This document shows, piece after piece, positions 50,022 to 60,341 of a stretch of DNA of 64,000 nucleotides. Within the stretch, counting starts at the first letter, position 1. Each line of letters begins with the position of its first letter. Source of the DNA: Phaeodactylum tricornutum CCAP 1055/1 (lineage: Eukaryota; Bacillariophyta; Bacillariophyceae; Surirellales; Neidiaceae); NCBI RefSeq assembly GCF_000150955.2, contig NC_011676.1:578419-642418 (forward strand), in the 5' to 3' direction. The position numbers and the translations under genes were made by a program. The notes beneath the pieces are model-generated. The model made no database searches. It was not told the DNA's origin and saw nothing but the letters and a program-made list of their open reading frames with translations.

Positions 50022-51167
50022 TCACGGGGCTTCCGCTGGTACGGGTACATGCTCCCGAGACAACATCACAATACCCGCAACCGTGATCACCGCAAAGGTG
50101 AACCAACTCGCAATGGCTCGCATGCCACGAATCTCCTTGTACCAAAACACGCCCCAGAGACCGGCCACCAAAAGCTGGCTTTGCACAATACTGTAGCCCA
50201 CACCTTCGCCCAGCAACGCCACCGTCAAGATTGAGCTCACGTTTCCCAAACTCCATATTAGCCCCGCCAAGGCTGCATACGGCCCTATTGTTGTGACGTG
50301 CAACGACGGCAAGCGATCGTACCCAACGCGGAGAGATTGCCCCTGAACGCTGTTGAAAAGGAGACGCAAAACCCAAACCATGGTCACGACGGATGAGCAA
50401 CCAATGGCAAAGGACATAACGTACGAAAGTCCGTTCGTTGTTTTGGGGCCCGCATAGTGCATCGGTACCAGAACACTGCCACCGTAAGCCCCATCGATTA
50501 CGGCACCAAGTAAGCCAACGTGTCTCCGTTTCAGAAAGCCCAAATAGTCCTTATTGTCAACAATTTCCGGCTGGTTTTGTTCTTCCACATCCGGGAGTAG
50601 CGGCTCTTCTTGTGGTGACGACGTTGAAGTCCGTGGAGCAGCAAAGATGCTCACGCCGGCCAATCCCACCATGAGCAGCGCGATCGCTAGGGTGGTCCCC
50701 AGCTTGGAATGGACAGGCTCATGAAAAATCAAAATGCCCCAACAAAAGGCGACCAATACTTTAAGACTCGACCATATGCCTTGACTTACAGCCATACCTG
50801 CGTTCTGGACGGCAAAGTACCCCGCAGTGCCCCCCGGGACCATAAACAAGCCGGAAACAAAACCCCAAGGAGTAAAAGTGAAGGGTACACCAAAGAGCAA
50901 GACCAACCAGCTCGTAAGCAACGTCATGCCGATCTTGTAAGTCTGCAAGACTGTGCAAACAAAAGGGAGCGAGTGAGCGAAACAATAGATCAGCAGATAT
51001 GATTGCTGGTTTACTTTCAGTTTCACTGCCCACGTACCGAGAGGATCCACATCGACCTTGCGGACGGCTGCACATTTGATCGGAACTGCGAAGGTTCCAA
51101 AGGCGACACACGAGACGAACGCGGCGAAATAGCCGCAGCACTCTTCCATGGAACTTCCCATGAACAT
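50022..51167 (-). CDS. TMEM144: TMEM144-like transporter with an in-frame 87-nt intron
   Basis: Exons 51167-51038 and 50950-50022; intron 50951-51037 (87 nt, donor GTACGT, acceptor TTTGCACAG), phase 1; 352 aa. The longer open frame upstream of 51167 begins with GTG. About ten membrane helices of the drug/metabolite-type TMEM144/GlcU family are seen: GYFAAFVSCVAFGTFAVPIK at the start, then VDPLVLQTYKIGMTLLTSW made by the splice, FTPWGFVSGLFMVPGGTAGYFAVQNAGMAVSQGIWSSL, and GEGVGYSIVQSQLLVAGLWGVFWYKEIRG. The central loop is acidic. The family carries carbohydrate-like cargo in bacteria; cargo in eukaryotes is not settled. Because the intron is 29 codons without a stop, it is easily mistaken for coding sequence. 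Confidence 0.85.
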   Translation of the reverse strand: MFMGSSMEECCGYFAAFVSCVAFGTFAVPIKCAAVRKVDVDPLGTWAVKLKVNQQSYLLIYCFAHSLPFVCTVLQTYKIGMTLLTSWLVLLFGVPFTFTPWGFVSGLFMVPGGTAGYFAVQNAGMAVSQGIWSSLKVLVAFCWGILIFHEPVHSKLGTTLAIALLMVGLAGVSIFAAPRTSTSSPQEEPLLPDVEEQNQPEIVDNKDYLGFLKRRHVGLLGAVIDGAYGGSVLVPMHYAGPKTTNGLSYVMSFAIGCSSVVTMVWVLRLLFNSVQGQSLRVGYDRLPSLHVTTIGPYAALAGLIWSLGNVSSILTVALLGEGVGYSIVQSQLLVAGLWGVFWYKEIRGMRAIASWFTFAVITVAGIVMLSREHVPVPAEAP

Positions 51168-51570
51168 GCACCTCGGAGACAATGAAATCGCTACCGGAAC
51201 AAACTCATTTGTTTGTGTGAAGGGTACAAAACAGGTGGCGTTGCTGCTAGCACTCGTTCTCCCAAGATTGAAATATGCACAGGCATGGATGGTTTGGCAC
51301 CACCTCGATTGCCACGGGTTTGCCACGCGAACGGGAAGGACGAGTTTTCCTTCTCGTTGTTCGAAGAACCCGGACTTACTTTACATCAATGGGTGGACAA
51401 ACTATCGGGCAACGCGAAGCACATAACTTGAGCCACAACGGGAAGCTCCCAGCGATACTGTACGGTCTAATCGACGGTAGATTTTTCACAGTCAACAGAA
51501 TACCAAACAGCGACAAAGGCATTCAAGCATTGACTAGAGCGTTTCTTGAACCTCTGCCGAACAAGTGACA
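51168..51570. promoter_or_regulatory. Divergent intergenic region with TCACAGTCA
   Basis: 403 bases. TTCACAGTCAAC lies at 51485-51496, 77 bases before the coiled-coil gene. No gene is seen. Confidence 0.4.
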
Positions 51571-52185
51571 ATGTCCACTAGGTCGGTGGAAACTCGGGTC
51601 GGTGTTCTTGAAGGACAGCTCGGGGTCGGCTCGACTTTCGTGGACTCACTGTCAACGACCACCGATATTGCCGTTACCTTACGCATGGATGCGCTCGAGC
51701 AACAATACAGTTCTCTAGCTTCCCCGAGCCTTACGTCTATCTGGGACGAATCGGATAAGCTCCTGCAAGAGCTTGATCCAGGTACGGCCTTGACATACCA
51801 GCAGCAAATTGCAGCCCCAATCTTGTATCGGCGGCAAGAAGTACTAGCGTGCGCTGACGATTTGAAAGCTAGTCTGGATGAGCTTTCGCAAATTTCTAAT
51901 TTCCTATTGATTGGTCAAGATCATCAAGAGTCCCAAACCAAAGCTCAATTAAAGGAGCATCAGGTTACGCAGGCTCCCATTCTGGTCGGAACTATTGTTT
52001 CCAAGGAGCTGCAATCGCGTTTGTCCGCCGTGGAAGCGACCGTGGCCAACATTCAAAACCGCGCGGAGCAGGCTGCTGCTCGTCTTGATGCTATGTTAAG
52101 TCAGTACCATTCAGCAATCTCGATAGCTTCCGAAAAATTGGTTCTAGCCGATGAAGAAATTCGTTCAAAGGAACAGTCACTTTGA
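51571..52185 (+). CDS. Coiled-coil protein, possibly dynactin p24 (DCTN3)-like
   Basis: 204 aa from ATG 51571. Almost all helix. An N-terminal ETRVGVLEGQLG segment recalls the LExRVxxLE start of dynactin subunit 3, then comes a long amphipathic middle (SIWDESDKLLQELDPGT, YRRQEVLACADDLKASLDEL), and a last coiled coil (LQSRLSAVEATVANIQNRAEQAAARLDAML). Length fits p24 (about 190 aa). p24 is part of the dynactin shoulder for dynein transport. Coiled-coil likeness is weak evidence; a tethering or kinetochore protein is possible. Confidence 0.5.
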   Translation: MSTRSVETRVGVLEGQLGVGSTFVDSLSTTTDIAVTLRMDALEQQYSSLASPSLTSIWDESDKLLQELDPGTALTYQQQIAAPILYRRQEVLACADDLKASLDELSQISNFLLIGQDHQESQTKAQLKEHQVTQAPILVGTIVSKELQSRLSAVEATVANIQNRAEQAAARLDAMLSQYHSAISIASEKLVLADEEIRSKEQSL

Positions 52186-52303
52186 GAAAATTTACAGTCA
52201 TCGATTCTTGATGGAATGTCTGTAGCTACGAGTCTTTTTCATTTCAAACACTTTATGAAACATGTAGATTAGTACTGTACATAACGGGATTGGTATCCTC
52301 TCT

Positions 52304-54752
52304 TTACTTCGACAACTCGTCCTCATATCGCTCCAACACAAAAGGCCGCTTTACCTTGTAGGATTGTGTAAGTTGACCGTTCGCCATGGCAAACGGTTCT
52401 AACGTAACATACACGTCTTTTACTTGTTCCCATTTTTGAAACCGTTTCGTTGCTTTTTTGCAGTCGCCAACCAGCCGTGCAATTAGGTCCTTATTCGTAC
52501 GCAATATCTTCGATCCTTGATTCAGTGCTGCTACGTTGTCTTGGCAGTCTTTTGCGCTACATTTCGGGTCGTTCACTTGTTCGTTCCGTTTTTGCATCAA
52601 GGCGCCTTCATCCTTGGACAAGAATCCTTCGTTCGCGAGTTCTGAGGGGCTCAGTACGACAATCGCGGTTAGTTTTCTTCCGTCTTGACCCGTCAACATC
52701 ACTTGCTCTATCAGCGACAATTCACCCAGAATGGCGTCTTCAAGCGGACCGGGTTCAACGTTCTCACCATTGGAAAGCACAATAGTGTCTTTGGCTCGAC
52801 CAGTCAGAATCAGGTCACCTGTTGCTGGGTTCACTCGCCCAAGATCACCCGTATCGAAAAATCCAAATTGATCGATTGCTTTTTTGGTTTCGGCCACATC
52901 TTTGTAGTAGCCTTTCATTATTTGCGGACCCCGGGCAATAACCACACCCACTTCGCCAGCCGGCAAGGCGGGTCGTGGAGTAGTTGATGCCTTACTTTCC
53001 GGGCTCACCACTCGGAGTTCCGTATCGATGCAAGCCGTTCCGACACATCCGCCCGTGACAAGGTTGGCGTCCCTCCGTCGATGCGAAATCAATGGTGCAC
53101 ATTCCGTCAGTCCATAAGCCACAATAATAGTTAGGCCAGCGGCTTCGTAAAATTCTTCCAAAGATCCCGACAGTGCACTACCACCAGACATGATTGTCCT
53201 CATACGTCCGCCGAAGCCATTCTGTACTTTGCTCCAAACAATTTTGTTGCCGACAGCATTCAAAGGAGACAAGGCCACAAGTAGTGCTTTTGAAGCCAAC
53301 TTTTCCATCGCTCCCGGGGGTTGTTCACCAACCACATACCCCTGAGTGATTTTTCGATGCTTGGCAGCTGCTTTGCTTGTGCTGGTGAACAGTTTGGAGA
53401 GAAGCTTTACGGGCAAGCTTCCCGAAGAAAACTTGTCTTGTACTCCGGTCGCAATCTTTTCTAGAACTCGCGGTACCAACACGGCCCACTCTGGCCGATG
53501 CTTGGCCAAATCATTTTTGAAGGTCCGAATAGAGGAATATACCACGTTGCATCCTCGTGCCAGCATCCACAATTCGAACGATCGCTCCGTGATATGCCAG
53601 ACTGGAAGAAGCGAAAGCATGGTTTCGTCCGGCAAGGGCTCCGATTCATCGTATCTCGTTTCGGTGCCAACTCGGTGTCCAATTTGATGGATCAAGTTGC
53701 CGTGTGTGAGCATAACACCTTTGGGTCGCCCAGTCGTCCCACTAGATCACATGAGAGAGAAATGGTCAGACTCTACATCAGCTTGGCTGTAGTGTCATTT
53801 GTTTCGTCAATGTCCCCTCAACTCATGCAACATACCTGGTATAGACTATTGTCGCCAAATCATCGCGTCCCAAAACTGGGATTTGTTCGTCTGTCACCGG
53901 CTGCACTTCCTCCAGCAAGTCGGCAAAGACCCGAACGGTGAGACCATACTTGTCTACCATCTTTGTAAGCTCCTCACTGGTCTTTTTCTCGCGGTGCATC
54001 AAGATCACTGTGTGCACCTTGCCGTAGGCTTCGTTCGACAACCCCAACCGGTGCATTCCTTTCGCGCTTGCATCGCTGGCCAATTTTTCCAACAGTTTGG
54101 GTCCCTGTACTACCACAATCCCTGCTGAGTCGGATTGCTCGTAAATATACCGTAATTCGTCCAGCGGTGCGTCGGCTCCGCGGACAGCCGACGCGCCCCC
54201 GGCCATTTGGATGCCGTGGTCGACCATGAGCCAACGAGCCGAATTTTCGCCCAAAATGGCAACGTTGACGCCTGGTTTTACACCAAGTGACTGAAAGACG
54301 GCCGCACTTTTCCGTACGATAGTATTCATTTCCGCAAACGTAACATCAACCTTGTCGTCACACATGTGTTCATCGAGGAGAGCTCGTTTGTCGCCACAAT
54401 TCCGGGAGAGTTCGGTCCAGAGCTGGGGACAATTTCGTAGGGTATCACGCATTGTATGGAGTTTTCCAATAAGCGGATCCGATGACACGTGATCAAGGGG
54501 ATTTGGTGGGTGACTGGGGTCGGGAAAGATGCTGCCCGACCGTGATTTCGGCCGATATACCGACGTAACCGGCACATACGCTTCGTCACCAAAGAGGATA
54601 TCTTCGTCTTCCTCTGTCATGACGTCCTTCTTTTCGATCGTCGCCCGTACAATGATTTTAGAGCATTTCATTGATGGAACTGAGGGAATGAAGGCACTAG
54701 TGAGCTGAAGAGAGAAGTTTACCGCGCCGATTAGGCAAATCCATCGTAACAT
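52304..54752 (-). CDS. Plastid acyl-ACP/long-chain acyl-CoA synthetase (two exons)
   Basis: Exons 54752-53836 and 53741-52304; intron 53742-53835 (94 nt, donor GTATGT, acceptor GATCTAG), phase 2; 784 aa. The splice falls inside the AMP-binding P-loop and restores TIVYTSGTTGRPKGVML (about 301-317), which proves the junction. The N-terminus MLRWICLIGAVNFSLQLTSA-FIPS is a signal peptide with a textbook SAF plastid motif. Later motifs: LLPVWHITERSFELWML, YSSIRTFKNDLAKHRP, IVAYGLTECAPLISHRR, FFDTGDLGRVNPATGDLILTGRAKDTIVLSNGENVEP, and the C-terminal YKVKRP lysine. The pattern is closest to the plant AAE15/16 acyl-ACP synthetases, which re-activate free fatty acids inside plastids with ATP. Confidence 0.9.
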
Positions 54753-55401
54753 CGTCGAAACGGTTGACGAATCGAAGAGATAATAATCCGCTATCCTCCT
54801 GCGAAACCACTGTTCTACTTGTCTCAGGAATCTTCTCTGAGACCGTTGCGCTTCTCGGTGTTTTGGGTATGCGTACCGACCGAATTTTCCGAAACTCGTC
54901 TGAGCGCTGTTGAGAGCCAGATGTGATGCCGTAATATTCCATGAAGGGTACGTCGGGAATGATGGAGAATTATCTTTTCCCAATCGAACCGCATGCCCCT
55001 TACGTTAACTCTGAAATGATGTTGAAGACGTAAGCTCGATTCCAGACGGAAACGATGATGTACGTCGCAGTCTAGACTTCCACGTGGAAGTTAGCTGTCG
55101 TCAAGGTAGTTTTGGTGGAATCTGTTTATAGTTCATTCTCCTTTTCGACTAATTATAAATGTCGTTCTAAATATCTGGCTTCCGTTTCGCGTTTGGTCAA
55201 GGGTGAAAACTCACTGTAACATCAGAGGCTGGGAAGATTCTAGATCTCTCTGGAATTCTGTGGACGATCCTACAGTCTCAATTCTATTTCTTTCCGGAGA
55301 TGCAAATGTCATGAATGTCGTTCCTTCACACAAAAGGCTACCCACACCCCAAAGGTTGAGGCTTTACTTTTCGTTTAGTTCACATTTTGTGTTGCTGAAC
55401 A
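54753..55401. other. Divergent intergenic region
   Basis: 649 bases. The frame of the synthetase stays open upstream to 54983 but begins with TTG only. I see no gene or clear motif. Confidence 0.45.
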
Positions 55402-57684
55402 ATGATTGTTTCCAAAGCCGCTCGCCTTGGATGGAGCAGTTCCGCCGTCTATCTTGAGCCAGCACTTCGACAAAGGGCTGTGGCGACGTCCATCAACCTC
55501 AATAGTTTCCATGCCCGATCGGCGGCAAATCCCTCAGTTATGGCTAGCTCAACGACGTCGTCGGCACTAAGTAGCTTTTCTAGCTCAATCATTGATCGCG
55601 TCTCTTCACTGAGTCCGACGGAAGCCATCGTACCACTGATTGGGATTGTGTCTCTCTTGACGTTGTTTCGGTATCGTAACGCCATTCGCAAGCGTATTCA
55701 ACAAATCGAGGAAGAATCCTTACTCTTTGGGATGGGATTGCAAATGAAGCGTATCAAATCCACCGATGACAGAGCCCTCCTTGAGACGACCACTTTCCGA
55801 AATCTCAAACTTCTCGAATTAAACCCCGAATTTCGCTCTAAATACGAAGCTAAGGGCTGGCAGCTAACGAGTCTCGGCGAATACCTCGCCTCTCTCCGAC
55901 CCAAAATGCTGCCCAAACAGCTTGACATGAAAGCGATGCCGCTTATAATTCAATCCGAAATTGAAGCGGGATTGTCGGCAGCCCTACTCAAGGCTCTGGG
56001 TCCGAACCTCGGTCGAGCTGTTTTGCCCGCTGTCGGCACTGGTCTCGTTCAAAACAAGGCCAAATCTGTTGCATCCGGTATTGCCACTCGTTGGCTATTA
56101 AGTAAGCAACAGGAGGATGTGGACAAGGGTGGAATTCCCATCAATTTGCTCAATTTGTTGGCCTTGTCTGACGCAAACGCCAAGTTCGATGCGGAAGAAA
56201 AGCTGGCCCGAAAAGTACAGGAGGAAAGCTCGATACCTCCGCGACCAGAACCGTCGGCTATGGAGAAAATGAAACTAGGAGAAATCGGATACACTCTGGC
56301 CGGGAGTCCTTCATTTGCACCACTGGAGGAAAATGACGAAAAGCAGATCTCATCAAGCGCGACACGCGTGAATGGGAGCACGCGGCAGACTAGACGCACT
56401 CTTGTGCCCCAAAATTTCGTGGTCTCCAGCGACTTTGAGGCAGCCGTCACCGGTATGGAGGACGCAATTCGCGCTCAATCGGTCTGTGAAGGACATTCTA
56501 CCAAGGACGAAGACTTTGTGCGTGAAGGCATTCGCGAACTCGACGACGAGAATGATGCCCACACCATAGCAGATTGCAAGCATAGTAAGACCTATAACTC
56601 TGAAGGTCGTGACATGGCGGAGCCCATGGAATTGAACCCCCGCCTTTTTCCCGACCTGTACTTCGGTTGGGGTGACGCCAAGTGTCCTTACACCAACCAG
56701 GAAGTCATCCGTAATCGGCTAATGTCCGTCCTCTTAAATCGTCTGGGGGCAAACTACAACCGTCATGTTCACGGCGACGAAGAAAATCTTTTTACTGTTC
56801 AAATGATTGAAGGCGGAAAAATGATCACCAAGCCCAGTGATTTTATTCAAGCTCTCGTCGATTCCGGACACGAAATTGAGGTGGTCCCGACCTCACATGT
56901 GACCACTTTCGGAATTTCGCTTTGTGTCAAAGAAGGCGACGGGTCTTTCTCGAACATTCCTCTGGCGTGTTTCTTGGAAAGCGGCTACGAAGACAAGGAC
57001 GGCAACATGGCATCAGTCGCCATGCCGCACTCTGGTCTCGATATGGACATCAAGGGACCACTCATTGGTAAACGGACGGATGGGTCTGACGGTATGTGCT
57101 CTATTCAGCACTTTATTGCTGTCGACGGATTTTGCGGTTGGCACTCCAATCACAACGCAGAAGTACCTTGGTTGCGTGGTGTCGAGTGTGGCCACCGCGT
57201 GACGGGCACAAAGGCAGTACGGGCAACTCGGCTAGCGGGCCTCTACGCGAACGTGCTAAATGGACTAGCAACGGATTTGGACTTGCCTCGTGGTGGGTAT
57301 GGTTTGACAGCGGTCTGTAATGACTCTGCAGCTGTCATTGAGCAATGTCTATATGGTACAAACAGCATCTACCCTATGACTTCAATTGGACGATTCATGA
57401 TGCGGACGGCTCGGTATGTCTCAGATTTTCGTGAGAAATTAGAAGGCTATGGGGGGATGGAAGAAGAGCTGGAAGACCTGTGCGCTATCCTAAACGCCAT
57501 GAAAAAGCTTCCTTCCGATATCAATGCATCACCAACCAACGCTGAAAGTGCGGCTAGACGCATTCTGCACACGCTGCCACCAGATATGGGATTTCAAATG
57601 ATGGTTGACTGCAAAAAGATTATGGAATCGATCTTGGAGGAAGAAGTTGTGGGGGAGGTTGCCGCAAGCAAAGTTGCTGACTAG
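55402..57684 (+). CDS. Large conserved-looking protein of unknown function
   Basis: 760 aa, single exon. N-terminus: Arg/Ser-rich presequence-like stretch (1-45; no acids until about residue 19), then Ser-rich sequence and one hydrophobic segment AIVPLIGIVSLLTLF (about 75-89) followed by RYRNAIRKRIQQ, so a membrane anchor in mitochondrion or plastid is likely. Middle (100-400): helical, with GLVQNKAKSVASGIATRWLL. The C-terminal half looks like an enzyme fold: LYFGWGDAKCPYTNQEVIRNR, YNRHVHGDEENLF, VVPTSHVTTFGISLCVKE, MPHSGLDMDIKGPLIGKR, HFIAVDGFCGWHSNHNAEVPWLRGVECGHRVTGTKAVR. The many His and Cys suggest metal binding. I do not recognise the family. Confidence 0.7.
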   Translation: MIVSKAARLGWSSSAVYLEPALRQRAVATSINLNSFHARSAANPSVMASSTTSSALSSFSSSIIDRVSSLSPTEAIVPLIGIVSLLTLFRYRNAIRKRIQQIEEESLLFGMGLQMKRIKSTDDRALLETTTFRNLKLLELNPEFRSKYEAKGWQLTSLGEYLASLRPKMLPKQLDMKAMPLIIQSEIEAGLSAALLKALGPNLGRAVLPAVGTGLVQNKAKSVASGIATRWLLSKQQEDVDKGGIPINLLNLLALSDANAKFDAEEKLARKVQEESSIPPRPEPSAMEKMKLGEIGYTLAGSPSFAPLEENDEKQISSSATRVNGSTRQTRRTLVPQNFVVSSDFEAAVTGMEDAIRAQSVCEGHSTKDEDFVREGIRELDDENDAHTIADCKHSKTYNSEGRDMAEPMELNPRLFPDLYFGWGDAKCPYTNQEVIRNRLMSVLLNRLGANYNRHVHGDEENLFTVQMIEGGKMITKPSDFIQALVDSGHEIEVVPTSHVTTFGISLCVKEGDGSFSNIPLACFLESGYEDKDGNMASVAMPHSGLDMDIKGPLIGKRTDGSDGMCSIQHFIAVDGFCGWHSNHNAEVPWLRGVECGHRVTGTKAVRATRLAGLYANVLNGLATDLDLPRGGYGLTAVCNDSAAVIEQCLYGTNSIYPMTSIGRFMMRTARYVSDFREKLEGYGGMEEELEDLCAILNAMKKLPSDINASPTNAESAARRILHTLPPDMGFQMMVDCKKIMESILEEEVVGEVAASKVAD

Positions 57685-57784
57685 GATCCAAAGACATAAG
57701 CAACGAGAGTTCTTTGGCTTCCTGGCTATTCAATGACAGCACACGGTTTCAAGAAAATCTCCGCAAGAGTTAAATAATTGTGCT

Positions 57785-59824
57785 CTAGGACTTTTCGATG
57801 TGTCCGTTTTCTTCAATTTTGCTGTGCGCCTCTTTTTGCAGCTGCATCCGAAGTTTCTCAACACAAGCATCTGGAAGCTGTCCGTTCTCTAGAAGCGGCT
57901 TCAACTCGTTGACCCAGCCGAGATGCTCCATTAATTCTAGTAGCATGTCGTCACAATCTCCTTCGGCAAAGTAATCACGAGTGGCATCTTCATCAAAGCT
58001 CATTCCTAGGTGATTTCCAGCGGGCTCGCGATTGACAAGTAATCGCAACGACGATCGTGGAACGCGCCAGACTAAACTATTCGCCGGTGCCACTCGTAAA
58101 GATGTACCCATAATGATCAATATGTCTGCACTTTCTACATCCTTAGGTAGATTCTCAAAGAAGATCCGGGGGAGACTTGATTTAAAGAGAACGATAGATG
58201 GTTTCATTGCAGCATAGCCACATATGTTGCAATCGATAGCCGTCGATTGTTTGGGCGCACTTGCGTCTTGGCCTGATAAATCCTTTATTTGGCGTTTAAT
58301 ACAATCACAGAACTCATCGAAATCAGCTTCCGTGTGACAACGAGCACACTCAGCGCGGTCCATAGAGCCATGTACAGCAATGACCTTGTCTCGTGGCAAC
58401 AACGCACACTGGTCTTCCAGACCGTCAATATTTTGCGTATACAGGCGTACGAGTTTGCCAGTTTTGGCGTGTAAGAGTTCCACGAAGCGATGTGCTAATG
58501 TCGCTTTCCAACGTCGGTCATGAGTACCTAAAATAAATTCCCTCTGCAATTCTAACATGGGTAGCGGATTTTGCAGAAACAATGTTTGATCCAATGCCAC
58601 AGTGGGATCACGCCGCATGGCCTCTCGTTCCAAGGGCGTTGCGGTCAATTGGTTGGGATCCAAGGTTGCGTATAGACCGTCCGCACTGCGAAAATCAGGA
58701 ATCCCCGCCGACACGGACATACCGGCGCCCGCCAGCACCACGATGGATTGACATTTTTTCGATTGTATGAACTCGGCTACTTCTTTCAATGATTTGGGAA
58801 GCGTCCCGAACGGGTAAGATGGCAGCCCTTCGCTTTCCTCCTGCAAATTTTGCAGAATCCAGTGCAGAGGGATACCCTCGGAAGCAGCAGCTCGCAATAG
58901 TCGTATAGCTGCTGGATCGGATTCCTCGTCACTTTCGTCGTCCAAATTAAGAGCAACACCCCTCCCGGGCGATTCATCTACAATAAATTTGACAGTTTCC
59001 GAAAGAGTAGTTGAGATGTTGACTGTGAATAGAAAGGTCTATCTTTCGGCGGTGGAAGAGCACGTACCGTGCCCATCTTGCGATTCTTGATGGTCAGACA
59101 TGGATGCGTCTTCGTTCTCGGAATCTTCTTTGCTAGTGTCTTGGGAACGAGCTTTTTTGCGCTCAGGTTCCTCGCGTTCATCCGCAAATTTGCGTTTTTC
59201 CAATTCCTCCATAATCGGTCGCAGATGTTTGTTCAACGGTGAAAGATAGGCCTGACATACGTGACACCAAACGGACAAGTCTGTCAGACTCGCCGCCACA
59301 CAATGCCCTTCGTTGTCATCCGGCTGTGTAGACTTCCAATGCGCCAAGGCATGCTCGTTGACGTAACGGCTGCATCGAGTCACCCCGCATTCTAGACACA
59401 ACCAATTTTCTTGCGAGGGGCATGTACCGTCGTCGCGGATTTCTTCCTTGAGTCCTCCCGTCGGGGCTACTGGTGTCTGGGTTGCGTGGTAAGTACACGC
59501 AGTCGCCTGCGGTTGCGAAGGAAGTCGATCGAAACCAATGCTCACATGGGTCGCAATATGCGGACAGGTGAGGATCGGAGTCACGGGTCCACCTCTATCG
59601 GTGTCCAACCCTTCATCCAAGATGTACGTGATGCAAGCTGGCAAGTCTGTACCGACGGCGTTAATCGCCGTATCCGCTACATCCGCTGCAAATCCGTAAA
59701 CTGCGGTGAGTTGCTCGACCGTAACGAGCGCCTGAGCGACAGTGGCATCCCTTGGTTCACAGACCGCTGCTGACGGGGCCGGCAGTTGTGTTTTTGCTGA
59801 ATCTGGAATACCGTCGTCCGCCAT
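57785..59824 (-). CDS. HDAC6-type ZnF-UBP fused to a sirtuin (two exons)
   Basis: Exons 59824-59068 and 59022-57785; intron 59023-59067 (45 nt, donor GTACGT, acceptor TTCACAG), phase 1; 664 aa. Residues 28-72 look like a UBA-type three-helix bundle. Residues 84-200 are a ZnF-UBP of the HDAC6 kind: CPH, ENWLCLECG, CSRYVNEHALAH, EGHC, LSVWCHVCQAYL, with the ubiquitin-tail contacts Arg153, Trp186 and Tyr193 kept. After a basic/acidic linker comes a full Sir2 domain (about 325-590): GAGMSVSAGIPDFRSADGLYA, YTQNIDGLE, catalytic His470 in HGS, and the zinc Cys pairs CARC/CNIC. The sirtuin exon has no Met before its NAD loop, so it cannot start alone. It would remove acyl groups with NAD at ubiquitin-marked sites (inference). 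Confidence 0.8.
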
Positions 59825-60341
59825 GCTAATATAACCGAAGAGTGCAGTAGGCTCCTGCCTCCAGTGTTTTTTATATGAAGGCGTTGCTCTTTCTACTAAT
59901 TGTAAAAGTCGAGGACATCTGAAATACGTTGGCCATGGGCTATGAGCTGTGAGCCTTCCCTACAGTTTGTCGTTTAGAGTTAATCGCGGCAATTCCCGAT
60001 CGATTCGGCACAATTTTGAACATCTCCGGGTATAAATTAGATCTTGCTACAGTAATTGTCATAGCCAGGCTGATAGTAGCACAAGAAAGCCAAATAGCTT
60101 TGTCGCCTCAATGAATCTGGATTATGGGTTGCATATGTTCAGTAGGACATTCTAGGCAGTACTAGATATTCCTGTTTTTCTATCAAGGAAGCGAGAAGAC
60201 TTCCCACTCTCTAGGAAGAGCCCAAGACGAACGAATGCTGACGAACCTGAACGTGCAGCGCAGCAAAGCTGTCTCGAGAAGCATGCATCGTTGTGTTCCA
60301 GCCGAATCAAGTGACGCACAGGCCAATTCAAGTCTGGATTG
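59825..60341. other. Intergenic region
   Basis: 517 bases upstream of the zinc-finger/sirtuin gene and downstream of the UGT-like gene. No gene, repeat or clear motif is seen. Confidence 0.45.

Noticed and set aside
54753-54983. 77-residue extension of the acyl-activating enzyme
   Set aside because: Begins with TTG and would bury the signal peptide and SAF plastid motif inside the protein.
57785-58945. Sirtuin as a separate 386-aa gene
   Set aside because: Its first codon would be TTG; the frame has no ATG before the NAD loop and joins the upstream zinc-finger exon in matching phase.
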